Source: Tanypteryx hageni (taxonomy: Eukaryota > Arthropoda > Insecta > Odonata > Petaluridae). Taken from it: a DNA stretch of 64,000 nucleotides. Shown piece after piece: positions 44,737 through 57,015 of the stretch (position 1 is the stretch's first letter; the number at the start of each line of letters is the position of its first letter). Both the position numbers and the translations under genes were made by a program. The stretch is from the NCBI GenBank assembly GCA_028673005.1, contig CM054116.1, positions 35,126,854 to 35,190,853 of the forward strand, read 5' to 3'. The notes under the pieces were generated by a model. That model saw nothing but the letters and a program-made list of their open reading frames with translations, ran no database searches and had not been told where the DNA came from.

Positions 44737-45092
44737 GTTTAAATCAGGGGTCGGCAACCTACGGCCCGCGAGTCACGTGCGGCCCTCAAGAACGCTTTAT
44801 GCGGCCCGCAAAGCTGTAATAAAAAGTGATCAGGAAAATTTCTCATGGGCAATTTTATATTTTTTGAGTAAAATAATGGCCTCAAAGCCTTTTCGGGTGA
44901 AGTTTTAACGCTAGTAAATTATGTAGACTTGATTTAGTTCATATGAAATCACAGAATCTCTAGAAAACTTCTGATTTATTCGCTCATCCGGCCCGCCGAG
45001 GCTTTCTTGACTCCCAATGCGGTCCGCCGAAGCATTCACAACTGCAAATGTGGCCCGTCGTGCAGAAAAGGTTGCCGACCCCTGGTTTAAAC
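44737..45092. mobile_element. hAT MITE (340 bp) with TSD, type copy
   Basis: The element runs 44745-45084. The left end CAGGGGTCGGCAACCT is the exact inverse of the right end AGGTTGCCGACCCCTG. GTTTAAAT (44737-44744) and GTTTAAAC (45085-45092) form an 8-bp target duplication with one mismatch. Ends of this form are typical of Charlie-like hAT elements. The interior has repeated CGGCCCGC/GCGGTCCGCCG-type strings and no coding capacity. Related partial copies lie at 19.9-20.2 and 62.0-62.3 kb. Confidence 0.95.
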
Positions 45093-45661
45093 CAATGTGA
45101 TTGATTGGAAATTTAATTAGCTAAGTTAGCACTGCCATAAATAATGCAATAGATTGAGCACTGTAAAATTTGAGGTGCGCGAAGAGTCGCCTTTGCTCTG
45201 ACAGATAATAATACAACATACAATTTGTGATTGTCCTCACCAGGTAAATATTATCCGGTTAGATATAAATACATGAAAGGCAGGAAGAGGTGTCCCGAAG
45301 AGCATTCACCCGAAAACAATAACATTGTAGATATTTTAATTTTAACATTTTTCGATTTGTTAAGATTTTCAATTTGATAGCTAAATAAGAAAAGCCTAAT
45401 CATTTTAACCCACAGTAATTGGCGTTAAGGAAGGTCGTCAAATTTGTTTATTTCTCAGTTTAAAAATTTGCCATTAAGAAATGAAAAAATACAAATTACT
45501 CATATGCTAAGTAGTTTAATTGCCTTGCGCTTTATTTCCTTATTTTTCATTTTAACGACTAAAGAAATGTCATTTTCTTAAGCTTAGAAGTACCTCTGCA
45601 AAACGTGTTTAGACGAAAACAAGATGTAAAAGGTATACTCCATAAATGGAATACATAGAAA
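45093..45661. other. Unassigned AT-rich sequence
   Basis: Nothing supportable is seen. Confidence 0.4.
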
Positions 45662-46617
45662 TTCCAAAGGCGTTCTTTATAGGAAATACGGAACAACTAT
45701 CGAATTACCCGTCAGAGTTCCCCGATGCGATTTCCGATCTTTTTTTGTTGTTTTCTGCTAGGATTTGAAAAGGCGTCGTACAACAAATTAATATTATTAA
45801 TTGTGAATACCTGCAATTATATCAAATGTAAATAAAACCAGTAAAAATCCTTTTTCAGATGATTCTTGGTCGAGCAAAATGTTCCTTTGAGGAACCAAAA
45901 ACACTTCAAATAACTTACTCAATCCGGTGGGGTCGAGCAATGTGTTCCTTCATGTTGAAATTTCCCAAAAAAAAACAAAAGAAGATCGGATATCGCATCG
46001 GGGAAGTCGGATGGGTAATTCGATAGGTAAGCCGGAAATACTTATGAAACGATATCGAAAGATTGGGCAATTCTCGAATTTTAAATTTAATTTTAATCTA
46101 TACTTCACAGATCATATAAGAGCATGGGAGAGAAAATATGGATTTTAATTGTTGTTTGCCGAGAAAACGGTCTTAGCGATCGACGTAAACAAAATATGCG
46201 ATGTTTTGCTCGGGATTTTCTCGAATTTTTATCTCCAGAACTATAACTCGTAATTATGCAATCTCACGAACTTCTCTCTGGTAAATGAAGTCCTCTATCC
46301 GAATAGATCTTTTAATCTATACCTTACAGTTCATATAAGAGCATGGGAGACAAAATATTGATTTTTAACTGTTGCTTTACGGATGCCATTTAACGAGATA
46401 CGAGTATAATTTTATTAGAGGGTTTATGCAAAGTAGAAGTTCTAATTGACGGATGCAGTTCAAAATCATAATTGTCCGATAAATTGTAATAAGGATCACT
46501 CCTACTTAATTTAACTAAAATCCGTCCAGCGGTTTAGGAGATGAAAGACGGGCGGACGAGACGTGCCCATAAGGCGTTTTGCTTCTACCGCTTTGCTGGT
46601 AAAGAACGCCTAAAAAT
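45662..46617. repeat. ~0.95-kb compound repeat with nested inverted and direct repeats
   Basis: The outer ends CCAAAGGCGTTCTTTATA and GTAAAGAACGCCTAAAAATG are inverted. Just inside, 45682-45756 and 45968-46041 are inverted copies at about 80% identity, sharing GATCGGAAATCGCATCGGGG. A direct repeat, CATATAAGAGCATGGGAGA, occurs at about 46110 and 46332. GGTCGAGCAAAATGTTCC also recurs about 60 bases apart near 45870 and 45930. The right end contains AAAATCCGTCCAGCGGTTTA, a string common in insect dispersed repeats. It is probably a non-coding mobile element of unknown class. Confidence 0.7.
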
Positions 46618-49204
46618 GATCGCATTATCTTATAAAAAATTGCTGTAAAAGGAAAATGAATTGACTTTGCAAGATAAAATTTGCGAGATAAAGTAATCAT
46701 AAATCATAAATTTGCGAGATAAAATAATCATAGCTCCGTATTCTTGCTTTGTTTATACTAACGTTTTCAAAAAAACCAGTTTATTGCGTAACTTAACTTT
46801 TCTTTCCTGAGACTAAAATAAAGGTCACCAAAAAGAAGAATTTAAGCGCCTCCCAACGTAGTGATCTTCTTTTTTTGTTAGACTCTAATTCCTTCAATAA
46901 ACTGGACTTAATATCGTTAATACGATCCAGCTTACCATTTGGATCTTAGAAAGCATTTTCAACCATTTCAGATAGCGTAAGCCTAATCGATACAATGAGG
47001 CCTCCATTAACGATCAAATCCGGCCTTTAATGGCGGGCTTTGGAAGCCGGCAGTTTATTCGGTGTCTGCAACTATTATCATCTGAAAACGCCTCCGTGTT
47101 GTTTATTTACCTTATATAAGACGGACATAAAGAATTTATTCATTCTAGAAGTGAAGGCCCTTTGCTGAACACGTTTGGTTTCCTTCCAGAAGGGATAACG
47201 CGACAAATCCTGTCGTGGCAGTGTCAAGGACGGACTTCGAAAGGCATCGTGGGATATATTGCCCCAGGCCACGGACCTCTCTCATTTCCACTCTCTCGCT
47301 ATCTCCGCTCCCTCTGTTTTTGTCTCCGCCTGTCCCCACGAAGACCTGTGATTTCTAATCTTAGCGACAGACCCTTAAGGCCTAGGAAAGTCGGGCCTCA
47401 TTTACAGCGTTGCCAAGAGGAACCAGAAAAAAATCCGGAAATGTGGCCTATAACTTTTTCATTCGACTCAGTCGAAAAATATTTGCTCTGAGTTTTCATA
47501 TCGTTCCAGAAAAATATATTTCTCCATGTTACATAAGTATCCGCGTCAATGGAAAAAATTCCTCCATTAAATAAACAGAAGAATTTGTGAAAACAGTTTG
47601 CTTCTGAAAAATACCAATCAGACATTCGCTGAAATTGTAATCGATCGTATATTTTGTATCCAAAATAAAGGATCTTATTTATATAGAACTTTAAATAACA
47701 CTGTTAATGTAAGAGATATTTACTTCTAAGTTCGTATACAGATGTTTATATCAAAGGCGCAAAACCATCCTCTTTTGGCTATTAAAATGTATATGTACTC
47801 ATTTACTCATAAAGTACATGATGTTTATTGGTAACAAAGTCTTTAATGATGAAATCGCACCAACATCAGGTTGCTAAAATTGAGTATAGCATTTCCTTTA
47901 CCATCCATTGAACTTTGCATTTGAAAAATATCCACCACTGCTACATTTTTAGAATCCGTGGAAAAGATTTAAAATATTAATATCATTTGCATTATATTAA
48001 TCACCCAACTAATACATGGAATTTATATTTTTTGTTAAATTTAATTTTCCTAGAAAGTCAAAAAAGGTCCACTAAATATGTAACTAGAACTCCATTCATA
48101 ATTCATCTCTTCACTTAAATGAAATCTAGATATGTATATCGAAAATATGAACAATTATTCAGGATAAAATTTAACCTGAGGGCTTTTATATTTCTTAAAG
48201 TCAACGTAAGATCAATTATCACCCTCAAATTCAGGAAGGAGAAATTAAAATATATATTCCTGCGGTAAATACTGAATTATTCTAAATTCATCTAATTCTT
48301 ATGTTCATCGAGAGAAAGGGTTTTAATATTTAACCCTAAAATATTTTCAGTTTGATTAAATATATCTGAAAATTTCTGCTTTTTCATAAGTGATTGTTCT
48401 ATTGCTTAAAGTATAGATAATAATGATACTAGTAATAATAAAATTATTAGTTTCTACAGCGAACTACAAATTTTATTATTACTATTACAGAATCGTTTCA
48501 CAAAGTAGAGTCTTCCCAAGTGACTTTTGTTAATAATGATCTTCATAATTTAAATCAATTTAGTTTTTCAAGTTGTCGGAATTAAAGCCAATTTGGGTTA
48601 GCGTATTTATTATTTAAAATATTTTCGGATGATTTAAAGTTCACAAAATCCATTTTTTGTATCTTGTAAATTTGGAATATTGAATGTGAATTTATTCTCT
48701 CTGCGTAACAGCCTGCTTAATAAAACTGTAAATTCCGATGTAGCTGCGCCGTTGATATCACCTTTGATTACCGAATTGTATATTACCTCCACTTCAATAA
48801 TCCTGTATTTACGACCGCGCGCAACTTTAGTAATCTTTAGTTTCGCAAAAGACTAATAACACATTCTATAATTATTATTAGTGTTTAAAATTGCATACTA
48901 ATGAATCACAAAAACAAAACTAGACGCTTAATACGAACGGTAGAGAGAGAGGCTTGTGTCACATTTAGGCCCATTCGGGATTGTCATTTCCACATTCCAT
49001 GGTCCGTTTGTATTCTCAACAAATAGATACCTATTTACACTCGTACGTATTTAGGCACTAATAACTCCAAAATATATCTTTTTTATATTGCATACTCGAT
49101 TTACCTAAAGACATTTTATTAATTTCGGCGATTGTCTTATTGACTGCCGGAATACTGTCGTCAAGTTTGTTTCCCGATCAGTCTGCGCGGAATGAAGCCG
49201 TATT
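46618..49204. other. Unassigned AT-rich sequence
   Basis: Open frames at 47.1-47.6 kb have no recognisable domain. No gene is called. Confidence 0.4.
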
Positions 49205-49368
49205 AATAATAATAATAATGTCATTTAACACAAACAGGTTTCCCCAATTACACGTTTATTAATAGACTTATGACAAGCACACACGATCAAGGTCTCAGCA
49301 GGATTCAAACCTGCGACCCTTGCATTGTGAGCTAGACACGGTAACCACCCCTATACCATTTGGTTATT
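49205..49368 (-). mobile_element. tRNA-derived SINE with (ATT)n tail
   Basis: On the minus strand TGGTATAGGGGTGGTTA (box A-like) is followed about 40 bases later by GGTTTGAATCC (box B), the spacing of a tRNA. The 5' part could fold as a tRNA with TCACAATGCAA in the anticodon region, but acceptor ends do not pair well. It continues into a body of about 80 bp that ends in five ATT units. A SINE fits better than a working tRNA gene. Confidence 0.65.
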
Positions 49369-49668
49369 AATTTCATGGTAATGTCTGAAGATTAATGAGT
49401 AGGGGACGTGAAACCTCACTTGAGGGAGTCAAAAGAGAATTAGGATTGATCAATTTGTTTGAAATACTGGGTGACGTGGCTCATGGCACGTAAGTCTCGT
49501 CCTAATGTTCACTTTATCTACAGATATCCGCAGCGAAACGAAAATGTGAAGTAAACAACGATAAAACTTGTTCGCGAAAACTTCTTTTAAATGCGTGAAA
49601 TTCACTACTTAAATCTTGTCCGGTATTGTCTTTTCAAGAGTGTATTCGTTTATCTTCGAAATTCTTTA
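49369..49668. other. Unassigned spacer
   Basis: Nothing supportable is seen between the SINE and the next MITE. Confidence 0.4.
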
Positions 49669-49981
49669 TCCCTCATCAGTGGCGGATTTACGCCTCATGG
49701 GGCCTCTGACGCTAAACATTTTGGGGCCCATGGCGCTAAACAGTCGGGGGCCCTGCAATCTAAATATATAGTGAAACCGCTCCTAACGGCTACTCTCTTT
49801 TATGACACATCTTAACGATCGTTTTTCTATGGAATCATAGAGAGATTCCACTGATTTTTAAATTGAGACATTTAATATTTATGAGATTATATACACGATC
49901 ATTTTTTCGGGGCACCCTTACTTCATGGGGCCCCTGGCGCGCGCCATGTGCGACCCCCATAAATCCGCCACTGTCCCTCAT
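49669..49981. mobile_element. hAT MITE (297 bp) with exact 8-bp TSD
   Basis: The element runs 49677-49973. The left end CAGTGGCGGATTTACG matches the inverted right end CAGTGGCGGATTTATG. TCCCTCAT stands exactly at 49669-49676 and 49974-49981. The interior repeats GGGGCC(C) and ATGGCGCTAAACA strings and is non-coding. Confidence 0.95.
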
Positions 49982-52067
49982 TAATGTTTTAACGATCAGA
50001 GGTTGGAAAGAGAACACTGCGTAGGGGATGAAAACGTTCTCGAAGTTCGTCCTGTCGAGGAACATGCGCGATTCTCGCAAAAGGAGTTTTCAAAATTGCG
50101 GCATCGAAGATACGAAGAATATATTTTTTTTTAATGGAAGATAATGAACCTCGTTCAAAAGCAGTTAGAACACAATAACTGCGAACGTGTTTTAAAAAAC
50201 GCAGGAAACTTGCATCCGTTTATGGAAATGCGGGAATGTGCATGTTTTCCGGATTCCGAAATTAATGTTCACGAATATGAGAATGTTTCTGCTCCGGTCA
50301 TTCCCCTTGATGAAAGACATCAAACTAACCCTAGTTCTGAAAATACAGTAGATCATACCTCTATTTATAAAACCTATTTCTACCACTCTTAAAATTCCTC
50401 GAGTGGATTATGTGGGTAAATAGTACAAGGGAATCACTTTTGAAAGTTATTTTTTAGATCCCACATCCTAATTATATCTCTCGTCGTCTTCAATGTAATC
50501 AAACGTCAGTGTGAACACTATTGATAAGTAATAATATGAAATGCGCATTTTGTTTATACTCAACCGTTTTAGGAACGCAAGAGTTAATTATACTATATAT
50601 GTAAGCATGAAATTAGCTGACCTCGGTAATTCAACCAAGAAAGGCGTCATTACTCCGAGTTATAAAATATTTAATATTCCTCGCTTTTAAAAAGTTCTTA
50701 TTTTGCACATTTTGAAATTCCGCGGATATTCGGCGCATGATGACGCGCTCCATTTCTTGCTTAAATTAACCGCCACTGCGATTTCGTTTGGTAAATTTTT
50801 CCAGACTAGGTGCGCCAAGGAAAAACTTCACTTTCCATCTTCCGCTTCTACTGAGTGAACTTTTATTGCCCCAACGGGTCACATTGTCGCCATGGTGGTA
50901 AAACGAAATGACACGAGAGCCGAACTGACTTCGACAAAAGATCCAGAACGGTTTACGGTTGGGAATGCTAGAATAGACAAAGGAAACACAAAAATTTCTT
51001 ACCTTCCGGCAGACAAGTCTTTCGAACTCTTTGGCTTCTTTTATGCTTTTCATGAAATGTACGCATTTTTTTGCTTTTCTGAATTCATTTCCATGAATAT
51101 TAAGTAGATCCTGCGAGTTCGCAAGTTAGACCCTACCAAAATTTTACATAAACGCAAGTTTGAAATAAAAAGTTAAATATATTTCGTATTTTTCTAAACG
51201 TTTCGCATAATTTGTAGATGTCATTTACCGTACGTTCTTTACGTCCATATGGGTAATAAAAGCTACCTACATTAATTTTAAATGTTAATTAACTCTTGCA
51301 TGGTCTAACTATTCCATATTTTACTAATGAACGGCAACGATATTGGATTTTAGCCTTAGTTCCATCATATTTGAAATGAATAACTAGAAAAAAATGCAAG
51401 GTCTGTTTCAGCTCAACTCCAAATTATTATTAAAACCAAAAATTTGAACATATCCTTATGAAGCGGCGACTGTTCCTTTAAAAATTTTCTCAGTTGAAGC
51501 TGCGGTGGTTTCTTAAAATTCAACCACGCTTACATTGTGTGAGAAAATAGCAATAGTAAGTGTAGCAGACCTCAGCACCTATCTAAAGTCATTACGAATT
51601 TATTTAGTATTATCGTATTACGAATTGTTTCATTTGCTGTCGCGGTTGCCTAAAATAATGTACAGGACGTTTTATAAACTGTTACAAATCAGATATTAAT
51701 TTTTAATGTACAAATCACAATATAAGTCTTATAATTTGTCATTTGAGTGAAAACAACAACTACTTGATGAGTCCATAAATAAGAAATATCCTAATACCCA
51801 TGAGAATGAAGGTTCTCTTGACATGGCGGTCGGGGCTCATCGCTGACGCGCATCCTCTTCTCGTTTAAAACCTTCCGATTCATAACGCACTAGCAGACAT
51901 AAAATCGGCAAACTTCCTACCGATTCGTCACAAATTTAAATTGGCACTTCATTTATGGCACGCTTAACGGGTACTCGCCTCGATCGTGTCCCAAAGTGAA
52001 CGGGGAACTCTTTTCTATTGGATTAGCCTCGGGTATAAAACTATCAAGAGAGAGAGAGAGCAGATAC
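49982..52067. other. Unassigned sequence
   Basis: Mostly AT-rich, with short frames that lack recognisable motifs. A (GA)n run lies at 52049-52060, immediately outside the candidate splice donor of the next entry. Confidence 0.4.
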
Positions 52068-52167
52068 CTGAGTTGCTCCAATCGACCACGTAAAACCCAT
52101 CCGAGGCATAAACGTCCGCCAACGCGATCGTCGATGGACCTGAGGTGTCGGTCGTCATAGCATCCAT
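52068..52167 (-). CDS. Candidate first coding exon (weak)
   Basis: On the minus strand an ATG at 52167 opens 33 codons, MDAMTTDTSGPSTIALADVY and then ASDGFYVVDWSNS, and reaches CAACTCAG followed by GTATCTG, a good splice donor at 52068/52067. The stretch is GC- and CpG-rich in an AT-rich neighbourhood, and the amino-acid mix is not repetitive. A pyrimidine run follows the donor. I do not recognise the peptide and see no second exon. It might be the start of a host gene running left, or chance. Confidence 0.3.
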
Positions 52168-52510
52168 AGGAAACCGAGGGCGCGTCGGATGGCGCCCTCT
52201 ATAAGGGTTCGACGCGAGAGAGGCGCTTATCGTTCCCCGACAATCGTTTCGAGGGGCATTCACGCTCCTGTCTCATCGCAGACAGGGGACGATCGAGGCG
52301 CCGAGCCATGAGCAAGATCACCCGGAATGACGATGAAACACGACGAGAATTCCAATTACTAAATTAAAATTCACCAGCGTATTTCACAACGTATCGATCC
52401 GGAAATCTCTTAGCGCATATATTTATGACAGGTGTTTACGGAGAAACTATCCGATCTCTATGCTTTTAGGAAGAACGCGATTAGTGGCCAGGACTCTGAA
52501 AAAGTGTCGG
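52168..52510. other. GC-richer flank of the candidate exon
   Basis: CpG-containing sequence lies upstream (minus sense) of the candidate ATG, including ATAAGCGCCTCTCTCGCG. It could be a promoter or leader, but no element can be named. Confidence 0.3.
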
Positions 52511-52797
52511 CTCTCATGCTGGGGCGGATCGAGGGAGAATATCGTTCCGGGGGTTTTTACCTGAACCGGCCCTTATACGGTATTTTTATTTAAATATCTA
52601 TATATGCTCGCAAACAAAATTCAAAACATCATTCGCATAGGAATTAACATTATTTTATTGTTTTTCCATGTCACGGCGTAAATATTTAAACAAATTATTT
52701 TATGCATGCTAAATTTTGCTACTTTTAGCGTAAATGTTGAACGGGCCATCGGGACCAGCCCGAATACCCGATCGGTCGATCCGCCCCTGCTCCCATG
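52511..52797. mobile_element. hAT MITE (271 bp) with 8-bp TSD
   Basis: The element runs 52519-52789. The left end CTGGGGCGGATCGA and the inverted right end CAGGGGCGGATCGA differ at one base. CTCTCATG (52511-52518) and CTCCCATG (52790-52797) form an 8-bp duplication with one mismatch. The interior is AT-rich and non-coding. Confidence 0.9.
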
Positions 52798-54680
52798 TAT
52801 CAGGTATACTGTTGGTTCGAGAATTTATTAATCCTCAGTAATATTGACACAAACACGAAAGATCGATCTAGTAAGCATCACAAAACCTGTAGTAAATCTC
52901 CGAATGACAAAAATGATCGTGTTCGAAGAATGACGATCGGTGGATTTACAGTAGCGTGCTCTGATGGTTCCGGTTAATATAGGCAATTTCGGTACAGAAT
53001 GAAGCTTTGCTTACGAATGAGGCATCGTGCATCGTTATTTTTTAAGTTTTTCTCATCATTTAATACAACCTCGTTAAATAGCCCTGAGAGGTTGAAGGAG
53101 TATCTGGTTGTACCGCTTTAGATAACTTTTGAACCCTTCGACTGATATCGGTCACATTCGGGGTGAGGCAGTTCAGGCGGCAAAGGTGGTCCGAGAGTCG
53201 TGCAGCAATATCCGGTCATTAAAATCAACACATGATGGACTGGAAAATCGGCTGCGTAACTGCGGGTTCGCATTCAAATGGAAGTCGCTTTTCAACCTGG
53301 AACTGCACTAAGTTGCGAGAGGGATACGCTGTCTTCTGGTGCCACTTTTTGGAGCCCTTCCGGTTCCTTCCATTGTTAGAGTGGCTAATGTTCTCCTGCT
53401 GTGCTTTAGGACGTGCATATGCGCGCTGCCGAAGAAGACTGTAAAAAGGTTTGGGTTCAAAAAAATGCTCTCAATTTATCTTTTTAAAAAAACTTGCTTT
53501 TGGCCACTGATTGCCAAAGTTCACACGTCCAGAATTCACCTCTTTGGAATTTACATTTTTTAAATATTTTGATAATGAATTTTCATGACGAAACTTTTAA
53601 TGGCGATCAAGAAAGTACCAAAAGATTATCTTCTAATTAATTGTGTATACTCATGGAAATGGTGTTAACGTTAAAATATATACCTACGCCAACATCTGGA
53701 TTAAAATCTATATGATTGGGGCCGTGGAATTTCCTTTAATTTCTCAAGCGAGTACGCTTTTCTTTTCAAATGCAGTTGCTTTATTGAAACTCCGATTTTT
53801 TGTGATTTTTGTTTCTTTTGTTACCGAAACGTAAAAGAAATTTGTATATTTTTAATCTTTTAAAGGATTTGCTCGTCTGAAATTAGCAAAATTTATCTTC
53901 TGAAAATTTCAAATAAATCTTAATTCATGAAGTAACCCACGAATACTGGATTTCACAAAAAACATAACTAAATTACTACTATCTAATGATATTTTGACGC
54001 ACGGGTGAGTGCGTTCAACGCACTTGCACCGGATGAATTGACTTTCTTTTGTTAATAGCGTAAATGACTTCGACTCTGGCAACGTTCACTCGAAACACAT
54101 TTACTATTGCCGATGGCATTGGCGTTGCTATTAATTATCGCCACAGCGGATTCGGATGATGAAATTTTTCTGATAGAATATTGCGCCGCCTATCGGTTTC
54201 CCATTCAATCAACATCGGAGTGGAATTGGTGTCGTTAGGATGACATTGCCCGAACTCGTACAAGAAAATTCGATCACCAAACGCGAATGGGTCGCATCGA
54301 GAGAGACTAACACCGCCGCCGTTAATTAAGACGAGAATTCTGGATTACAACCATTTCCTTTTATTAATTCCTTCCGCAATCGAGTCAAAACAGCGTCGGC
54401 GAATCAAGCCCATTTGCGTAGGAAAGGGAAAATATTTTCGAAAATTACCTAACGACATTTTAAACGCTCGAAATTTCTCCGACTGAAAAGGGTTGAAGGA
54501 TTTGAACGCCATCGATGAATTAAAAATAAATGTCCGAAACGGGAACCAAATGAAGATCGCGTCAACGGAAGAAAAAAACGAGTAATTCAAGCGAGACCGA
54601 TCGCCAGAGGGGAGGAAAAAAAATAGAATTTTAAAACGTTTCGATGCAGAAAAAAGGGGCTAGGGTAATCAAGCGACCTT
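52798..54680. other. Unassigned sequence
   Basis: Short open frames on both strands show no recognisable domain. No gene is called. Confidence 0.4.
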
Positions 54681-57015
54681 ATGATCGCGTCTCCAACACG
54701 AGGGCTTTCTCGAAACCCGTTCGGCGGAGAAAGTGACCGTACGAGGCAGAATACGCGATCACACGCAGGCACGAGCCGTGCATGCCGTAATCTCCCGCTC
54801 TATTTATATTTACAAAGGAAGGAAGGGGAGAAAGATATCTACGCGAGAATGCGTGGCTGCTAAAGGGGCAAGGGAAGAAAAATGTACGCTAGAGGGGCGG
54901 TTCAGGATGGCCCTTCGAAGCCGAACCAAAACAAACCATTGCGCAGCGTTCCCCGCGCAAGACCACATGACCCGCCGTCCCTTATTCTCTCCCTCCCTCC
55001 CCATGCCATTCTCCCCTTACCATCCGACTCTTCCCCACACTCCCCTCTCTCCCAATACGCCTACTTTTAACCTGCACGTCTCCTCGTCGAAAGAGACCAC
55101 GAACTCGCGTTGGGAAAATTACATAGAGCGGCGACGTAAAACTCAACGGACGCACGTGCGAGAAGATTTTGCCGGTTTATTCAAATTCGGGCGTTACCGT
55201 CTCTCGCGGGCCTTTATCAAGAGTGTAATTAATCGTTTGCGCATTTTTTGGAACGTCCAAAGACCCGCTGCACTCCGCATCTTCTTGCCGTGAAGTAGTG
55301 CCACGCTTTGGGGAAAAATATAAACAAAAAGGGCACGCGACGCCCCGCGTGTGCGTGATAGGCGGCGGCCGAAATACTCCGCAGTAGCGGAGGTCACCGG
55401 AGGAAGCAAACCAGACGGCACTTGTCTCGGAGGGAATATTCTCTCACCCACATTTTTCATAAAAATCTTCCCCGAAAGAGGTACGAGTGTTTTCTCGAGT
55501 TAAGCTCATTCCGGGATCGAAGTATAGAGAAATATACACGGATCGAGAGAGAGAGAGCACGCGAGGACAGTTCACATGCGTTCCTATGTAGGCTTCAACT
55601 CGACCGAGCGCACAACTCTCTCCCCAATAGCGTTGTAAACAAACCCGCGAGGAAGGTAATAACCTGCCGCCGCTTTGTGAAAGGGATGCATTGAATAGTT
55701 GGTGCGGTGATTGACTCCACGACGCGTCGTCTAATGAGTGCGTCGCTGAATCTCCGCTGCGAGGACGTGGATGCCGAAGGAAGTCAAACCATCCACTACT
55801 TTGTTTGGAGGGAACTCTGCAGCGTAGTTTCCGACGCGTGAGAGGAAAGGGCGGGAGTTGGAAGTGAAGTGCGTCGTGAGAAGTAATGGGGGAAGAGGGA
55901 GAGGGAGGAGGGGAAGGGAGTGAGGCCGAAGAAAGGAGGAGGACAGCTGTTTAGGAGGGAGAGAGAGAGAGACGAGAATTCGGAGGGACCAAAACAAGGC
56001 CTGCCTGGGAGGAAGGTAAGAAAGAAGGCTGTCGGGGAAAAAGAGGATAGGAGCCTTGTTTGTGCCTTGGTCCGCACACACACTGTTGCGGGACGGTAAC
56101 TAAACGGGGCTGGTATCTGCCACTTGGTTCCGAGGATCGGTGTACCTAACGGTTACGTGCTCGGCGAGAATCCATTGGACGGTCCCGGAGAGAGAGATTT
56201 CCGGAGAAGCGACGTTCGGTCATCTTGAGGGCCTTTTTTTACTCGAGGTCCTTCTTCCCAAAGAGAGGCATGATGTAAAGTACATCCCGGTTAATAGTAA
56301 GTGGGTTCCTCGAGGGGATTCGTAAGGAAGAAAGTTTCGGCTTCTCCCTCGGGGGGCGTTTGTCGAAAGTGTAGCGGAGGCGAAACCTGCTTCCCTCCCC
56401 AGTGGCACTCTCCGTGGCCCGCGTCACGTGACATACATTTACCCCACACCCATCTCCCGCACCGTCCTTCCCCCTCTCTTCCCTCCACTCCCGCTTCGTC
56501 TCCGAGTAGTGGCGGGTCCATCACCGGAAGAAACAGATAAGGCTCAAGGAAGACAGGAGCGCGCCTCCTTTGAAGACTGTCACGCTCTCAACTCGGACGC
56601 AAGCGACCGATGGCTGCCGTCCGGTTCCCTTCCTGCCCCGTTTCGGGCGGAGGGCTCTTCGTCCGCCCACTCTCCAACGACTCGCGGCGGCAGATCTTAC
56701 CGTCGGAATAGGGTTTCCATCCGTCCGATTAGTTTGACGGGTGCTCAAAACCCTTCGGCGGGAGACTTGAGTTTGTTCCCGCAACTCGGCGGGGATTTTC
56801 CGCTTGTGTTCCAATTGTCGGATTTCCTCCCCCCTCCCATTGTAGGGTCGCCGCGTATCTCCTCCCTCCGATATCGCTCTCGGGTCGAAGATCGCTTGGA
56901 ATATTTTGTTTGTTTCGGAAGGGAGGCTGGAGTGTCTTTCCCCTTTAGTCCTCTCGCCCTCCCACGAGGGAGGCTCGCCGTCGCTTCGCGTGAAACTCTT
57001 GGCTGCGACGGAAAC
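54681..57015 (+). promoter_or_regulatory. GC/CpG-rich upstream and 5' leader region of the GPCR gene
   Basis: From about 54.7 kb the sequence becomes GC-rich with many CpG dinucleotides and short GA runs (for example 55544-55556 and 55960-55972), in contrast to the AT-rich DNA to the left. Long frames on both strands here are a by-product of low stop density. The same frame as the receptor is open upstream to about 56428, but the residues are P/S/R-rich and unlike a receptor N-terminus. I infer promoter plus 5' UTR. No TATA box can be fixed. Confidence 0.5.

Noticed and set aside
49288..49368. A functional tRNA gene
   Set aside because: Boxes A and B are present but acceptor arms do not pair and the sequence continues into a SINE body with an ATT tail.
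50144..50392. 82-codon plus-strand frame as a gene
   Set aside because: No domain, no homologous pattern and no splice or promoter context; the amino-acid mix is plausible but unsupported.
55731..56083. Minus-strand frames of 95-116 codons upstream of the GPCR
   Set aside because: Composition-driven L/P/S-rich frames in GC-rich promoter-like DNA.
56428..57015. In-frame open extension upstream of the GPCR ATG, up to 196 codons
   Set aside because: The residues are P/S/R-rich and without receptor features, the frame is open on both strands because of high GC, and the ATG at 57016 gives an N-terminus of normal length with sequons.
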